A stretch of DNA of 64,000 bases, taken from assembly GCF_014191725.1 (NCBI RefSeq), contig NZ_JACHWZ010000018.1, forward strand, positions 37,928 through 101,927, in the 5' to 3' direction. Below the pieces are notes generated by a model. It was given only the letters and a program-made list of their open reading frames with translations. It ran no database searches and was not told the DNA's origin. The translations under genes and the position numbers were made by a program. Numbering within the stretch: position 1 is the stretch's first letter; each line of letters starts with the position of its first letter. The stretch is from Microbulbifer rhizosphaerae (GTDB lineage Bacteria; Pseudomonadota; Gammaproteobacteria; Pseudomonadales; Cellvibrionaceae). Shown piece by piece: positions 45,473-53,487 of this stretch.

Positions 45473-46732
45473 ATGCCCGCCGAGATCAGTATTGTCTGGA
45501 CAATCATTACCGCGCTGCTCTTGTACTTTATGCACGGCGGTTTTGGCTTCTTTGAAGCGGGTATGTGCAGAGCCAAGAATACGGTGGATACCCTCAGCCA
45601 CAACCTGATGGTTCTGGCGGTCACCACTCTGGTTTACTGGGCCTTTGGGTTTGCGTTTATGTTCGGTGACGGCAACGGGTTTATCGGCTACAGCGGCTTT
45701 GCACCGCGATTGGTGGGTTCAAGCGACAACTATCCCAGCCTTGCCATCCATATAGTGCCACTGGCAGTTGCTTTTGCATTTTCCATGTCATACGCCGATA
45801 CGCCCGCCACCCTGATCGCTGGTACAGGCGCCGAGCGCATTCAATTCTCCGCGGTGATGCTGCTGACGGTGGTGATATCCGGGCTGCTGTTTCCCATCGT
45901 CGGTCACTGGATTCTGGGCGGTGGCTGGCTGGCGCAACTCGATGTTCCAGTGTACGACATAGGTTCGGGGGTGATACATCTGACCGGCGGTATCTGCGCG
46001 TTGGCGGCGGGGGTTGTGCTGGGACCGCGAATGGAGCACAAATCGGAATCCGAAGGCGAGGAGGAGGACGTCAGCTCAATGCCACTGGTATTCCTCGGCG
46101 CCTTTATTCTTTGGTTGGGTTTTTTTGCCTTTAACGCGGGATTCGCCATGGTCGCCGGCAAACCACTGGGACTGGTGGTCGTAAATACCGCCCTCGGCGG
46201 TTCCGCCGGCACAGTGACGGGAATGATAGGCGCCGAGCTGACCACCGGAAAGGCACGACTGCGCACAGCAATGGTCGGCCTGCTCACCGGCAATGTCGCG
46301 GTCTTGTCCAGCACTGCGATTGTGGAACCCTGGATCGCTACGACCATAGGGGCAGCGGCGGGACTGCTCGCGGTCGGATCCATTCATTTCTGGGCCTACC
46401 TGAAAGTCGATGATCCCACCGAGTACCTGACGATGAATGTGGTGGGCGGCATCCTGGGAATAATTGCGGTGGGCCTGTTCGCCTCGCCGGAGATCATGGC
46501 AGAGTACCCGGCCAAAACGCTGCCGCGGGCGGGGCTCTTTTATGGCGGCGGCAGCGCGCAACTGATCAGCCAGGCGCTGGCCACCGGGGCCATTATCGGC
46601 TTCGTGCTTCCGGCCGCACTTTTCGTATGCTGGATATTGCGAAGTATGGGCTGGCTGCGGATTCCCGCCGAGGAGGAAAAGGAAGGCTCGGACAAGGCGA
46701 CCCACGGCGAAGATGCCTATGAGGACAAGTAG
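45473..46732 (+). CDS. amt: Atypical Amt-family ammonium transporter
   Basis: An 11-helix Amt-type channel, 419 aa. Shared features: HGGFGFFEAGMCRAKN in the first helix, ERIQFSAVML (phenylalanine gate), GHWILGGGWL (Trp), YDIGSGVIHLTGG with the conserved Asp and the first pore His (H169), and FFAFNAG. Two pore positions are unusual. The second twin-histidine position (H318 in E. coli AmtB) is Asn (N322, LTMNVVGGILG), and the serine of the outer ammonium site (FNAGS) is Phe (F224). There is no glnK beside it. Ammonium, methylammonium or another substrate remain possible. GGAG lies eight bases before the ATG. Confidence 0.88.
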   Translation: MPAEISIVWTIITALLLYFMHGGFGFFEAGMCRAKNTVDTLSHNLMVLAVTTLVYWAFGFAFMFGDGNGFIGYSGFAPRLVGSSDNYPSLAIHIVPLAVAFAFSMSYADTPATLIAGTGAERIQFSAVMLLTVVISGLLFPIVGHWILGGGWLAQLDVPVYDIGSGVIHLTGGICALAAGVVLGPRMEHKSESEGEEEDVSSMPLVFLGAFILWLGFFAFNAGFAMVAGKPLGLVVVNTALGGSAGTVTGMIGAELTTGKARLRTAMVGLLTGNVAVLSSTAIVEPWIATTIGAAAGLLAVGSIHFWAYLKVDDPTEYLTMNVVGGILGIIAVGLFASPEIMAEYPAKTLPRAGLFYGGGSAQLISQALATGAIIGFVLPAALFVCWILRSMGWLRIPAEEEKEGSDKATHGEDAYEDK

Positions 46733-46764
46733 CGCCACATCGCCAGTATTTCCGGGCGGAAACA

Positions 46765-46778
46765 ATAGACAAATCTAT
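46765..46778. promoter_or_regulatory. Palindrome upstream of GST gene
   Basis: ATAG, six bases, CTAT within CAATAGACAAATCTAT. Matches the site upstream of katG at 15 of 16 bases, in the same orientation relative to its gene; 113 bases before the GST start. Confidence 0.45.
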
Positions 46779-46794
46779 TTGATCGCCGGATTAA

Positions 46795-46819
46795 TAATAG
46801 GGCGATAACTAACCTATTA
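46795..46819. promoter_or_regulatory. Inverted repeat TAATAGG-N11-CCTATTA
   Basis: Perfect 7-base arms with an 11-base AT-rich spacer, between amt and the GST gene. It is too AT-rich for a terminator and better fits an operator. The protein that would bind is unknown. Confidence 0.4.
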
Positions 46820-46890
46820 ATCGCTTACCTTATCACTACGGCCAGCGAGACTCGCGGCCTTTCCATTCAACCACGGTAAGGAAATCGAGA

Positions 46891-47595
46891 ATGCCTCCCG
46901 TCCTGTTCTACGGCGTTTCCCAGGGTTGCTCATTCGGCTCCATAGTTGCATTGGAGTGGCTGCGGCGGCCCTACCACCTGTGCCGCATCGAAAGAATCGG
47001 GCACCTCCAAGACCCGCTCTACAGCCAGGTAAACCCGCTGATGAAAACCCCGGCCCTGCTGCTGGATAACGGCGATATCCTGAGCGAGAGTCTGGCGATC
47101 CTGATGCACCTGGCCATACACGATCCCGACAGCCCGCTTGGGGTATACCCGGGCACAGTGAAGTTCGACCGGCTGTGCCAGACCCTGGCCTACCTGCATA
47201 CCGACGTCTTCTCGGCGTTCGCCCCGTTGCGCGCCCTTGTGGAAACCCGGGGGCTGACCACTGAACAGCGTGAGCTTCTGTACGTCCTCGGACGCGAACA
47301 GATTGCCCGGTGCTGTGCCCACCTCAACGGGCTGCTGGAGGGTCGCGACTGGCTCTTGGGTGAACGCAGTCTAGCGGATGCTTACCTGTCCGGCATCGCC
47401 CGCCGGGTTGGACACCACAGGTTGTTCGGTCTGCAGCGCAACTATCCGTACCTGGCCCGCTACCTGCGGAAACTGCAACAGGACCCGGCAGTGCGTTTCG
47501 CCCAGGCAATCGAAGAAGTGACTCCCACGAAAAGCGGCGCCGATTTCAGAGGCCATATTCACCTGAAGGATTTGCGCCCGCGGCTGGCAGCCTGA
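46891..47595 (+). CDS. Glutathione S-transferase family protein
   Basis: A 234-residue GST-like protein. The thioredoxin-like N-terminal domain has LFYGVSQGCSFGSIVALEWL at the start, the cis-proline stretch VNPLMKTPALLLDNGDILSESLAILMHLA with the glutathione-binding ES pair, then an all-helical C-terminal domain including WLLGERSLADAYLSGIAR. The C-terminal extension (GADFRGHIHLKDLRPRLAA) is longer than usual. AAGGAAA lies before the ATG. It may share oxidative-stress control with katG through a common palindrome. Confidence 0.85.
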   Translation: MPPVLFYGVSQGCSFGSIVALEWLRRPYHLCRIERIGHLQDPLYSQVNPLMKTPALLLDNGDILSESLAILMHLAIHDPDSPLGVYPGTVKFDRLCQTLAYLHTDVFSAFAPLRALVETRGLTTEQRELLYVLGREQIARCCAHLNGLLEGRDWLLGERSLADAYLSGIARRVGHHRLFGLQRNYPYLARYLRKLQQDPAVRFAQAIEEVTPTKSGADFRGHIHLKDLRPRLAA

Positions 47596-47694
47596 GCTAA
47601 GCTTGCCCTGAGCCCCCACGGGGGGCATCCTTTCCGCCACTGGCGCGGGCCCGGCCCGCGTCTCTATCCGGAATCGAGCTGACAGGGACCCGCT

Positions 47695-48507
47695 ATGCCG
47701 ACAAGACCTTCCATAAAATCCATCGCCACAACTGCTATTCTCGCCATCCTGCTGTCGCTGGCCGGCTGTGACCGCGGGCGGGAGTCGCAGAGCGATTCCC
47801 CGGAAAACCGGCCTCCCATCGGCAAGTTGAAATCCAAGCGGGAAACTTTCGAGCGCCAGGCTAGCGGCTGCACCGAAAAAGAGGAATGCGCGTCCGTGTC
47901 CATCACCCGCGAGGTGTTCGAACAGCGGCCCGCGTTGAACAGAGTCGTTCTTCAGCAGATGATCCACCAACTTCAGGGAAACGGTGAGGATCAGACGTCT
48001 GCAAACAGTCTGGAGGAACTCGCCGACAACTTTCTCGCCGAAGCCGCGAAGGGGCACGGGGAGAGCAGCGCCCGCTGGCAGCTCACCGGCGAGGCAAAGC
48101 GCTTCGCCCGTCGCGACGACCTGCTCACGGTGGAAATCAACAGCTATATCTATACCGGCGGCGCCCACGGCATGCCGGCCATTCGCTGGCTCAACTGGGA
48201 CCTGGCCGCGGACGAAGAGGTACCTTTAGATCAGGTAATCCGGGAGGGCCAGGAGAATGACTTCTGGGGAGAAGCCCGGGGGGCGCACCGGCGCTGGCTG
48301 GACGAACAGCCGGGAACCAACAGGGAGTTTCGCGAGACTTGGCCGTTCCGGCGCAGCAATAACTTCCGCTTCGACGACCAGGGCCTGGTGTTGCTTTACA
48401 ACGTCTATGCCCTGGGACCCTATGTTCTCGGCCCGGTAGAGCTGACAATCCCCTGGAAGGACCTGCGCGGCATAGTGCACGAACAGTACCTGCCGGAGGA
48501 ACAGTAG
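47695..48507 (+). CDS. Lipoprotein with DUF3298-like domain
   Basis: A 270-residue lipoprotein: hydrophobic signal (IATTAILAILLSLAGC) with lipobox LAGC, then a polar linker. The mature part resembles the DUF4163/DUF3298 pair found in RsiV-like and other exported proteins: RWQLTGEAKRFARRDDLLTVEINSYIYTGGAHGM, LNWDLAADEEVPLDQVI and a final ALGPYVLGPVELTIPWKDL. The YTGGAHG motif is typical. Its role is unknown. Its stop codon directly abuts the stop of the convergent gene at 48508. Confidence 0.82.
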   Translation: MPTRPSIKSIATTAILAILLSLAGCDRGRESQSDSPENRPPIGKLKSKRETFERQASGCTEKEECASVSITREVFEQRPALNRVVLQQMIHQLQGNGEDQTSANSLEELADNFLAEAAKGHGESSARWQLTGEAKRFARRDDLLTVEINSYIYTGGAHGMPAIRWLNWDLAADEEVPLDQVIREGQENDFWGEARGAHRRWLDEQPGTNREFRETWPFRRSNNFRFDDQGLVLLYNVYALGPYVLGPVELTIPWKDLRGIVHEQYLPEEQ

Positions 48508-49428
48508 CTAAGCGCCGCCCGATTCCACACAGACCTGCTGCGCAACATCCTCTCGTACAGCGGCGGCCTTCAAATTACGCAGATAGCCGTGCAGCAGTTC
48601 CGCATCCAGCCCGTGCAGCATCAGCCGGAAGCCGGCCTGCAAAGTTGAGTGCGGCACCATCGGGTGCCGGTTGCTGACCAGGGAAAGGGCGGTGCCGTCG
48701 TTCAGCAGCCTGCCGATATAGATGGAAACCGTCTCGTCCAGCTGCAGTGAATTACTCGCGCGCCAGAAATCGTGATCCGAGAGAAACAGCGCGTATAGCG
48801 GCGTATACAGTTCGATCGCGGTCTGCAGGTCGATCACATTGGTGAAATGCGCCTCGCCCGGGTCCAGTTCGAATTCCGCGGAGGAGACCGCGCTGAAATC
48901 CAGTTGCCGCGGGGGCACGATCTCCCGGTTTTCCTCGCGCAGCTTCTGGCTCAGTTCGGCGACAAAATTGTAGATATTCAGGTCGTGGATCAGGAATGTG
49001 TCGTCCAACAGGTCTTCCAGGCGGCGCGGCCGCAGAGGCCGGGTGCTCTCTATCTCGACCCCGTCGATATTGTCGGTGATAAACTGCAGCAGTTCGGTGC
49101 CGATATTGAAATGGCGCAGGATCAGGTAGTTGGCATCCGAACGCACGAAATACTTGAGCCCCCAGTAGATGGTGCGATGGAGAATTTTAGAGGAATTCCA
49201 GCGCTCCGGAATTGCGATGCGCAGCAGCTGCACCAGCACGATACTGAGCCGCGCCAGCGGCCGCACCACCGGCAGTAGCAAACGGCGGGACCAGGTATTG
49301 TTACCGGCGAGCAGCGCCCGCTTGGCATCCTCGTTTATCGGCAGGCTTCTGTCCAGGTAGAGGGCCAGCCAGGGATTCGGGTCCCGCCGGTTGATGGTGC
49401 ACTGCTCGAAATCGCTGTTCCAGCTCAT
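48508..49428 (-). CDS. Unknown protein, third gene of the KASIII/iron-oxidase cluster
   Basis: A 306-residue protein without a domain I recognise with confidence. It has a conserved-looking N-terminus (DFEQCTINRRDPNPWLALYLDRSLP), one hydrophobic stretch (LARLSIVLVQLLRIAIP), WGLKYFVRSDANYLILRHFNIGTELLQFI, and a mostly helical remainder with DDTFLIHDLNIYNFVAEL and GYLRNLKAAAV. The start overlaps the stop of the haem-oxygenase-fold gene as ATGA, so translation is coupled and function is probably tied to that enzyme. It may be a partner or membrane-associated enzyme acting on acyl chains, but this is inference from context. Confidence 0.8.
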   Translation of the reverse strand: MSWNSDFEQCTINRRDPNPWLALYLDRSLPINEDAKRALLAGNNTWSRRLLLPVVRPLARLSIVLVQLLRIAIPERWNSSKILHRTIYWGLKYFVRSDANYLILRHFNIGTELLQFITDNIDGVEIESTRPLRPRRLEDLLDDTFLIHDLNIYNFVAELSQKLREENREIVPPRQLDFSAVSSAEFELDPGEAHFTNVIDLQTAIELYTPLYALFLSDHDFWRASNSLQLDETVSIYIGRLLNDGTALSLVSNRHPMVPHSTLQAGFRLMLHGLDAELLHGYLRNLKAAAVREDVAQQVCVESGGA

Positions 49429-50105
49429 CAATAGTTCCCCAGCTCTTCCAGCTGCAACAGGTACAGGCGCCCGGTGACCCGCGCGGTTTCCAGGATGCGC
49501 TCCGCCAGGCCGTCTGTGTCCAGGATGCCGGAACCCAGCGTTTCCGCCAGTTCCGCCAGATGGTCCTCGTCGTGCTGCGCGTGGTAGAGATAAAACGAGA
49601 CTTGGTCTCCGCGCAGCCCCAGATGCTTTTGCAGCGACTCGGCAAAGATGCCGGCAAAGTGTTTGCCCAATCCCTCGATCATAAACATCGCCCCCAGCAG
49701 GTCCAGCGGATTCGGCTGCGAGGCCCGGTGGTACATCCATGCGGAGAGGGCGTTGGAGCCGATATTTTTCCGCCCGCCGCGCAGCGTCGTGAGATCGCCG
49801 CCTACAGACTGAAAATCCCGCTCCAGCATCCGGTAGTCCAGGTGCTCGGTTTTCGCGTGGGACAGGAAGCTCGAGCGCAACTCGAGGTGCCCGCGGTCGA
49901 TGGAGGACACCGCCCGGGCGATCCAGCAGGCCCCCTCGATCACCTGCTGGTAGTGGTCGCAGAGGATGGTGCGGTAGTCATCCAGGCGCAGCGCGCCCCG
50001 CAGGGCGCGGCTGATTATCGGCACCTGGACCAGCCGGCCCTCGAAATCCGCCCAGGTTTTGGTGAGTTCGCGGATCAGCCGCGATGCTTTGTCGTTTTCG
50101 TTCAC
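49428..50105 (-). CDS. Haem-oxygenase-fold non-haem iron enzyme (HDO/TenA-like)
   Basis: About 225 aa, all-helical, resembling the haem-oxygenase-like iron oxidases (iron-containing redox enzyme family; UndA, CADD and others). Probable metal ligands, numbered from the GTG start: E57 (YQQVIEGACWI), residues in FLSHAKTEHLDY (H83, E87, H88), E144 (MFMIEGLGK) and an H175-x3-D179-x2-H182 triad (YHAQHDEDHL). Known members oxidatively cleave or desaturate fatty acids or amino acids. The start is GTG at 50105, two bases after the upstream gene's stop; ATG 50126 would overlap it. It sits between the KASIII-like gene and the unknown gene in a coupled trio. Confidence 0.8.
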   Translation of the reverse strand: MNENDKASRLIRELTKTWADFEGRLVQVPIISRALRGALRLDDYRTILCDHYQQVIEGACWIARAVSSIDRGHLELRSSFLSHAKTEHLDYRMLERDFQSVGGDLTTLRGGRKNIGSNALSAWMYHRASQPNPLDLLGAMFMIEGLGKHFAGIFAESLQKHLGLRGDQVSFYLYHAQHDEDHLAELAETLGSGILDTDGLAERILETARVTGRLYLLQLEELGNY

Positions 50106-50107
50106 TG

Positions 50108-51235
50108 TTAAACCACCGTCATACACATAAAGGCCGCCAGGCAGCGCCCGCTCTCCGGCACGAAGCAGAGCACCCGGTCGCCGGGTTGCAGTGCGGTCTC
50201 GCGCATCAGTTGATCGATCATCAGGAAAATGGAGGCCGAGCCCACATTACCCACCCGGTGCTGCCTGTTGAACCAGCGCTCCTCCGGAATCATCGCCCCG
50301 GCCTGCGTCAGCAGTGCCTTCATGCGATTGCCGAGGGATCTGGCCGAATAGTGAGGCAGAAAGTAGCGCACATCCTCCGGCGACAGCCGTCGCTTATCCA
50401 ACACCTCGAGAAAATAACCCATCCACACCGGAAACATCTGCTGCAATAAATCGAAGTCCTGGCGCAGCGCCACGGCGCCGTCGCCGCAAGCCTCGTCCGG
50501 CGCTCCGTAGTGGGCCCAGGGCCTGAACTGCTCCGGGTCCGCAGTGCGGCTTCCCGCGTACATGCAGCTGGGGAAGCGGTCGGCGAAGGACTTCTGTTCT
50601 ATCCAGTCGATGCGCAGGCTGGGCCGGCTGTCGTCGGCCCGGGAGTCCATCACCAGCGCCGCGGCGCCGTCGGACAGCGTCCAGCGCAGGAACTCGTATT
50701 CCAGAGCCTCTTCCGCGGACAAGCCGGCAAAGTCGATCGCCGAGTAAAAGCCCGGCTGGAACCAGCGGCTGGAAAACTCGCTGCCACAGGCAACGGCGGT
50801 GTGGTGCTCTCCGGCGCGGATATTCAGGTAGCTGGATTTGATCGCCATCATGCTGCTGCCGCACACACTCTGGTGCGAGGAGACTTCCATCGGACCCGCG
50901 TCCAGTCCGGCGTGCACCGCACTGGCGTGGCCCGGCACCAGCAGGTCGCCCTGGGTAGTGCTGGTGGCGAGATAACCGATACGGCGAGGGTCCAGTCTCG
51001 CCAGATCGCAGGCGGAAAGAATAGCCTGTGCCGCCATTTCCGCATTGGTAAAAAGGTAATTGCCCCCGGCGTCGATGGCGTAGTGCCGGGACTTGATGCC
51101 GTTTTGCCTCAGGGAGGCGGCTTTCAGTTTTCGGCTGTGTTCGCTGAGGAGGCCAATGCGCTCCTCCATAGTCCCATTGTCCACCGGCGCGCCCGGCAGA
51201 AAGCTGCCGGTCCCGGTGATAAAAACATCCTGCAT
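50108..51235 (-). CDS. KASIII-like condensing enzyme (FabH homologue) of an accessory cluster
   Basis: A 375-residue thiolase-fold enzyme of the FabH type. The triad is visible: C125 in SHQSVCGSSMMAI, a His in YFLPHYSARSLGN and an Asn in HRVGNVGSASIF. The body is diverged from housekeeping FabH (SRHYAIDAGGNYLFTN, VHAGLDAGPMEV). It is therefore more likely a specialised acyl-transfer or condensing enzyme of secondary metabolism. It heads a cluster with a haem-oxygenase-fold iron enzyme and an unknown protein. There is no acyl carrier protein, ketoreductase or thioesterase gene directly alongside, so it probably draws on acyl-ACP or acyl-CoA from primary metabolism. Confidence 0.85.
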   Translation of the reverse strand: MQDVFITGTGSFLPGAPVDNGTMEERIGLLSEHSRKLKAASLRQNGIKSRHYAIDAGGNYLFTNAEMAAQAILSACDLARLDPRRIGYLATSTTQGDLLVPGHASAVHAGLDAGPMEVSSHQSVCGSSMMAIKSSYLNIRAGEHHTAVACGSEFSSRWFQPGFYSAIDFAGLSAEEALEYEFLRWTLSDGAAALVMDSRADDSRPSLRIDWIEQKSFADRFPSCMYAGSRTADPEQFRPWAHYGAPDEACGDGAVALRQDFDLLQQMFPVWMGYFLEVLDKRRLSPEDVRYFLPHYSARSLGNRMKALLTQAGAMIPEERWFNRQHRVGNVGSASIFLMIDQLMRETALQPGDRVLCFVPESGRCLAAFMCMTVV

Positions 51236-51258
51236 GCAATATTTGCCTGTTTATTGTT

Positions 51259-51426
51259 GTAACTACTCACCCCTGTGACACTAAGCCGAGGCCTGGGCGG
51301 CCCTGCTACCGGTAGCCGTTCGTTCAACTGCCTCATCGGCAATCGTCTCTCGAACGGCTCCCGGCATCAGGGCCTTCGCATCAAGCTCCGGCATTCTTTT
51401 CCCGAGTCCCGAGGGCGAGTAGCTAC
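51259..51426. repeat. Repeat element with GTAACTACTC ends
   Basis: The left end GTAACTACTCACCCC and the right end (complement GTAGCTACTCGCCC) form imperfect inverted repeats about 168 bases apart. The interior contains, on the minus strand, CGGGACTCGGGAAAAGAAT, which is repeated exactly at 63820-63838; the left-end sequence is repeated exactly at 63846-63860. No gene is seen in this stretch. It lies between the KASIII-like gene and the broken racemase gene. Confidence 0.55.
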
Positions 51427-51433
51427 TATTGTT

Positions 51434-51827
51434 TTATGTTATGTCGAGCAGGGCCCGGTCCACCGCTGCCCGCGCGTGTATTTCAGTGGTATCGAACAGT
51501 GGCACCGGAGCATCCGCCGCCGTTACCAGCATACCGATCTCTGTGCAGCCGAGAATAATCCCCTCCGCGCCCCGCTCCACCAGGCGCCGGATAATGTCCC
51601 AATAAGCCGCGCGGGATTCGTCGCGCACCGTTCCCAGGCAGAGCTCCTGGTAAATCACCTGGCGCACCAGCGCCCGCTCTTCGGCATCCGGCAGCAATAC
51701 GGGGATGCCGTGCTCCTCCTGCAGGCGGCCGCGGTAAAAATCCTCCTCCATGGAGTTCGTTGATACGCCGGTAGTAGATCTGGGTGGACTTCCAGCTCAT
51801 TCCCCCAATCAGGCCGACGATCTTCAC
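51434..51827 (-). pseudogene. Aspartate/glutamate racemase gene with internal deletion and frameshift
   Basis: The first 28 codons encode a normal YgeA-type racemase start (MKIVGLIGGMSWKSTQIYYRRINE). The frame then jumps: the C-terminal half (EEDFYRGRLQEEHGIPVLLPDAEERALVRQVIY ... GIILGCTEIGML) continues in a different frame from near 51751. Relative to the usual length of about 230 aa, some 100 central residues are missing, including the first catalytic Cys. An ATG at the junction could restart translation of the second half as a 105-residue fragment, which keeps the second Cys. It overlaps the VOC gene by four bases. Confidence 0.85.
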
Positions 51828-52195
51828 CGCTGTACCGGCGTGTGACAGACCGCTTCGATATTGTGCCCGTCCGGGTCCATCACGAAGGTGCCGTAGTAAT
51901 CGGGGTGGTAGATCTCGCGCAGGCCGGGGGGGCCGTTGTCCTTGCCACCGGCGTCCAGCGCGGCGCGATAAAATGCGTCGACCATTTCGCGGCTATCCGC
52001 GCGGAAGGCGATATGCAGCCCGGGCCTTACCTGCTTGCCCACCTGTATCCAGAAATCCGGTTTGCCGCCGATTCCGAAGCCGCCCCAGTCGGCGTACTCC
52101 AGGATCAGTTGATAGCCCAGCGGCGCCAGCGCCTCCAGGTAAAAGGCCTTGCTGCGCTCGTAACTGTGCACCTGCAGGCCGATATGATCCAGCAT
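51824..52195 (-). CDS. VOC-family (glyoxalase-like) protein
   Basis: A 123-residue single-domain vicinal oxygen chelate protein: MLDHIGLQVHSYERSKAFYLEALAPLGY at the start and DYYGTFVMDPDGHNIEAVCH at the end, with the usual metal-ligand positions (His near the start and Glu near the end). The substrate is unknown; members include dioxygenases, glyoxalase I-like and resistance proteins. It is part of a close-packed run of genes, 11 bases after the thioesterase gene and overlapping the racemase pseudogene. Confidence 0.88.
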   Translation of the reverse strand: MLDHIGLQVHSYERSKAFYLEALAPLGYQLILEYADWGGFGIGGKPDFWIQVGKQVRPGLHIAFRADSREMVDAFYRAALDAGGKDNGPPGLREIYHPDYYGTFVMDPDGHNIEAVCHTPVQR

Positions 52196-52206
52196 GCTTC
52201 CTCTCC

Positions 52207-52629
52207 TCAGTCCGTTTTGGCGTTCCCGAGCCTGGCGATGGTTCCCTGGGCTACAGCACAGAGATTCTCTCCGTCGTCGCCGACCGCATAAACCTCGCAG
52301 CGACAGACTGCCTGGGTCCTGCCCGAGTGAACAACGCTCGCCCTGGCGACAATATACTCGCCCACCGCCGGGCGCACATAGTTGATCTTGAACTCCGAGG
52401 TGACCACATTGGTGCCCAGCACGCTGCCACCGGCATAGGTCAGCGCGTTGTCCGCGGCATAGCTCACCACACCGCCGTGCACAAAGCCGTGTTGCTGTTT
52501 GAGTTCATCCGTGACAGGAACCCGCAGTTCCGCATTACCGGCAGAGAACCCGTCCAGTTCGGCCCCAAGCAACCGGCTGAACGGCTGGCTGGCAAGCACG
52601 TCCCTGCCCATGGGCAGCAGTGAATCCAT
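52207..52629 (-). CDS. PaaI-family hotdog thioesterase
   Basis: A 140-residue hotdog-fold protein of the PaaI type, probably a hydrolase of acyl-CoA or aryl-CoA thioesters. The motif is ELKQQHGFVHGGVVSYAADNALTYAG, with the HGG turn and the catalytic Asp (ADNA) present, and ARASVVHSGRTQAVCRCEVYA in the last third. 12 bases separate it from the glycosylase gene upstream and 11 from the VOC gene downstream. Confidence 0.88.
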   Translation of the reverse strand: MDSLLPMGRDVLASQPFSRLLGAELDGFSAGNAELRVPVTDELKQQHGFVHGGVVSYAADNALTYAGGSVLGTNVVTSEFKINYVRPAVGEYIVARASVVHSGRTQAVCRCEVYAVGDDGENLCAVAQGTIARLGNAKTD

Positions 52630-52641
52630 AACTACCTCCTC

Positions 52642-53145
52642 TTATTCCACGATAGCGCGCCACCGCTCGAGTTTACCTGAAAAGCTGAGCGAGGCGTTTG
52701 CCGGACTGGTAGAGGGCAATCTCAGGGTGGGTAGGGCAACGTACTGCTCGGGCAGTGTTGGCAGTACATATTTCCGATACATCTGCTCCGATTTGGCGCC
52801 GTTGAAATAGATATGCCGGATTCCCGGGTGATCGGCGAGGAATCCAGCAAAATCGTTTGGCACTATGGACGAAGCGACAATATCGGAATCCAGGCTGCCC
52901 GATCGGGTGCAGCTCTTCAGTACATCCCAGAGCGCGATCCCATTCTTCACCAATTGTGCACAGCGCTGCTCGTAGCTAAGCCCGGGATCAAGCGCCAGCA
53001 CCGATTCGATAATTCGCCAGAAGGCGTTGCGCGGATGAGCATAATACTGCTTCGCGCGCAGCGAAGCCCCGCCCGGCATGGAACCAAGGATCAGGCGTTC
53101 GGCGCCCCCGGCCGCAATCGGTTCGAAGCTGTGAATACAAGTCAT
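52642..53145 (-). CDS. DNA-deoxyinosine (hypoxanthine) glycosylase, UDG family 6
   Basis: A 167-residue base-excision repair enzyme of the HDG type. It has the family start LILGSMPGGASLRAKQYYAHPRNAFW, IALWDVLKSCTRSGSLDSDI, HIYFNGAKSEQMY and the final loop RLPSTSPANASLSF. It removes hypoxanthine produced by adenine deamination. It lies in a small-gene operon, six bases after the phosphatase-like gene. Confidence 0.9.
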   Translation of the reverse strand: MTCIHSFEPIAAGGAERLILGSMPGGASLRAKQYYAHPRNAFWRIIESVLALDPGLSYEQRCAQLVKNGIALWDVLKSCTRSGSLDSDIVASSIVPNDFAGFLADHPGIRHIYFNGAKSEQMYRKYVLPTLPEQYVALPTLRLPSTSPANASLSFSGKLERWRAIVE

Positions 53146-53151
53146 CCGGCT

Positions 53152-53478
53152 TCAGTCCGGGCGGAGGTATTCGGATACCCCGGACTCCAGTAATTCCACC
53201 AGCTCCGGGTCCATATAGGCAAACCTGTCCGGGATATTCAGGCACACCAACCGTCTGTCATTGAGCAGATCCGGGTATTTTTCCAACAGCAGTTCCCGGT
53301 GGAAGGTCTCCATAACAAATACCCTGTCCGCCCACTCGATCAAGTCCCGGCTCACCGTCCTGGCCGCAGCCGGATTGATCCCCGCGCCAAGCGCATTGAC
53401 ACCCCGGTAATATGAAAAAACCGCTTCCGCAGTGGGGCTGCGCAGGCGGTTTTCACTACAGACAAACAGCAGGTTCAC
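53152..53478 (-). CDS. Low-molecular-weight protein tyrosine phosphatase-like protein
   Basis: A 108-residue protein with a CX5R phosphate loop directly after the first strand (LLFVCSENRLRSPTAEAVF). Short for a true LMW-PTP (about 150 aa). The common closing DPD motif is replaced by YMDPELVELLE, which still has an Asp. The stretch WADRVFVMETFHRELLLEKYP is typical of this short subfamily. A phosphatase is likely; the target is unknown. Confidence 0.82.
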   Translation of the reverse strand: MNLLFVCSENRLRSPTAEAVFSYYRGVNALGAGINPAAARTVSRDLIEWADRVFVMETFHRELLLEKYPDLLNDRRLVCLNIPDRFAYMDPELVELLESGVSEYLRPD

Positions 53479-53487
53479 GGCTCCGCC

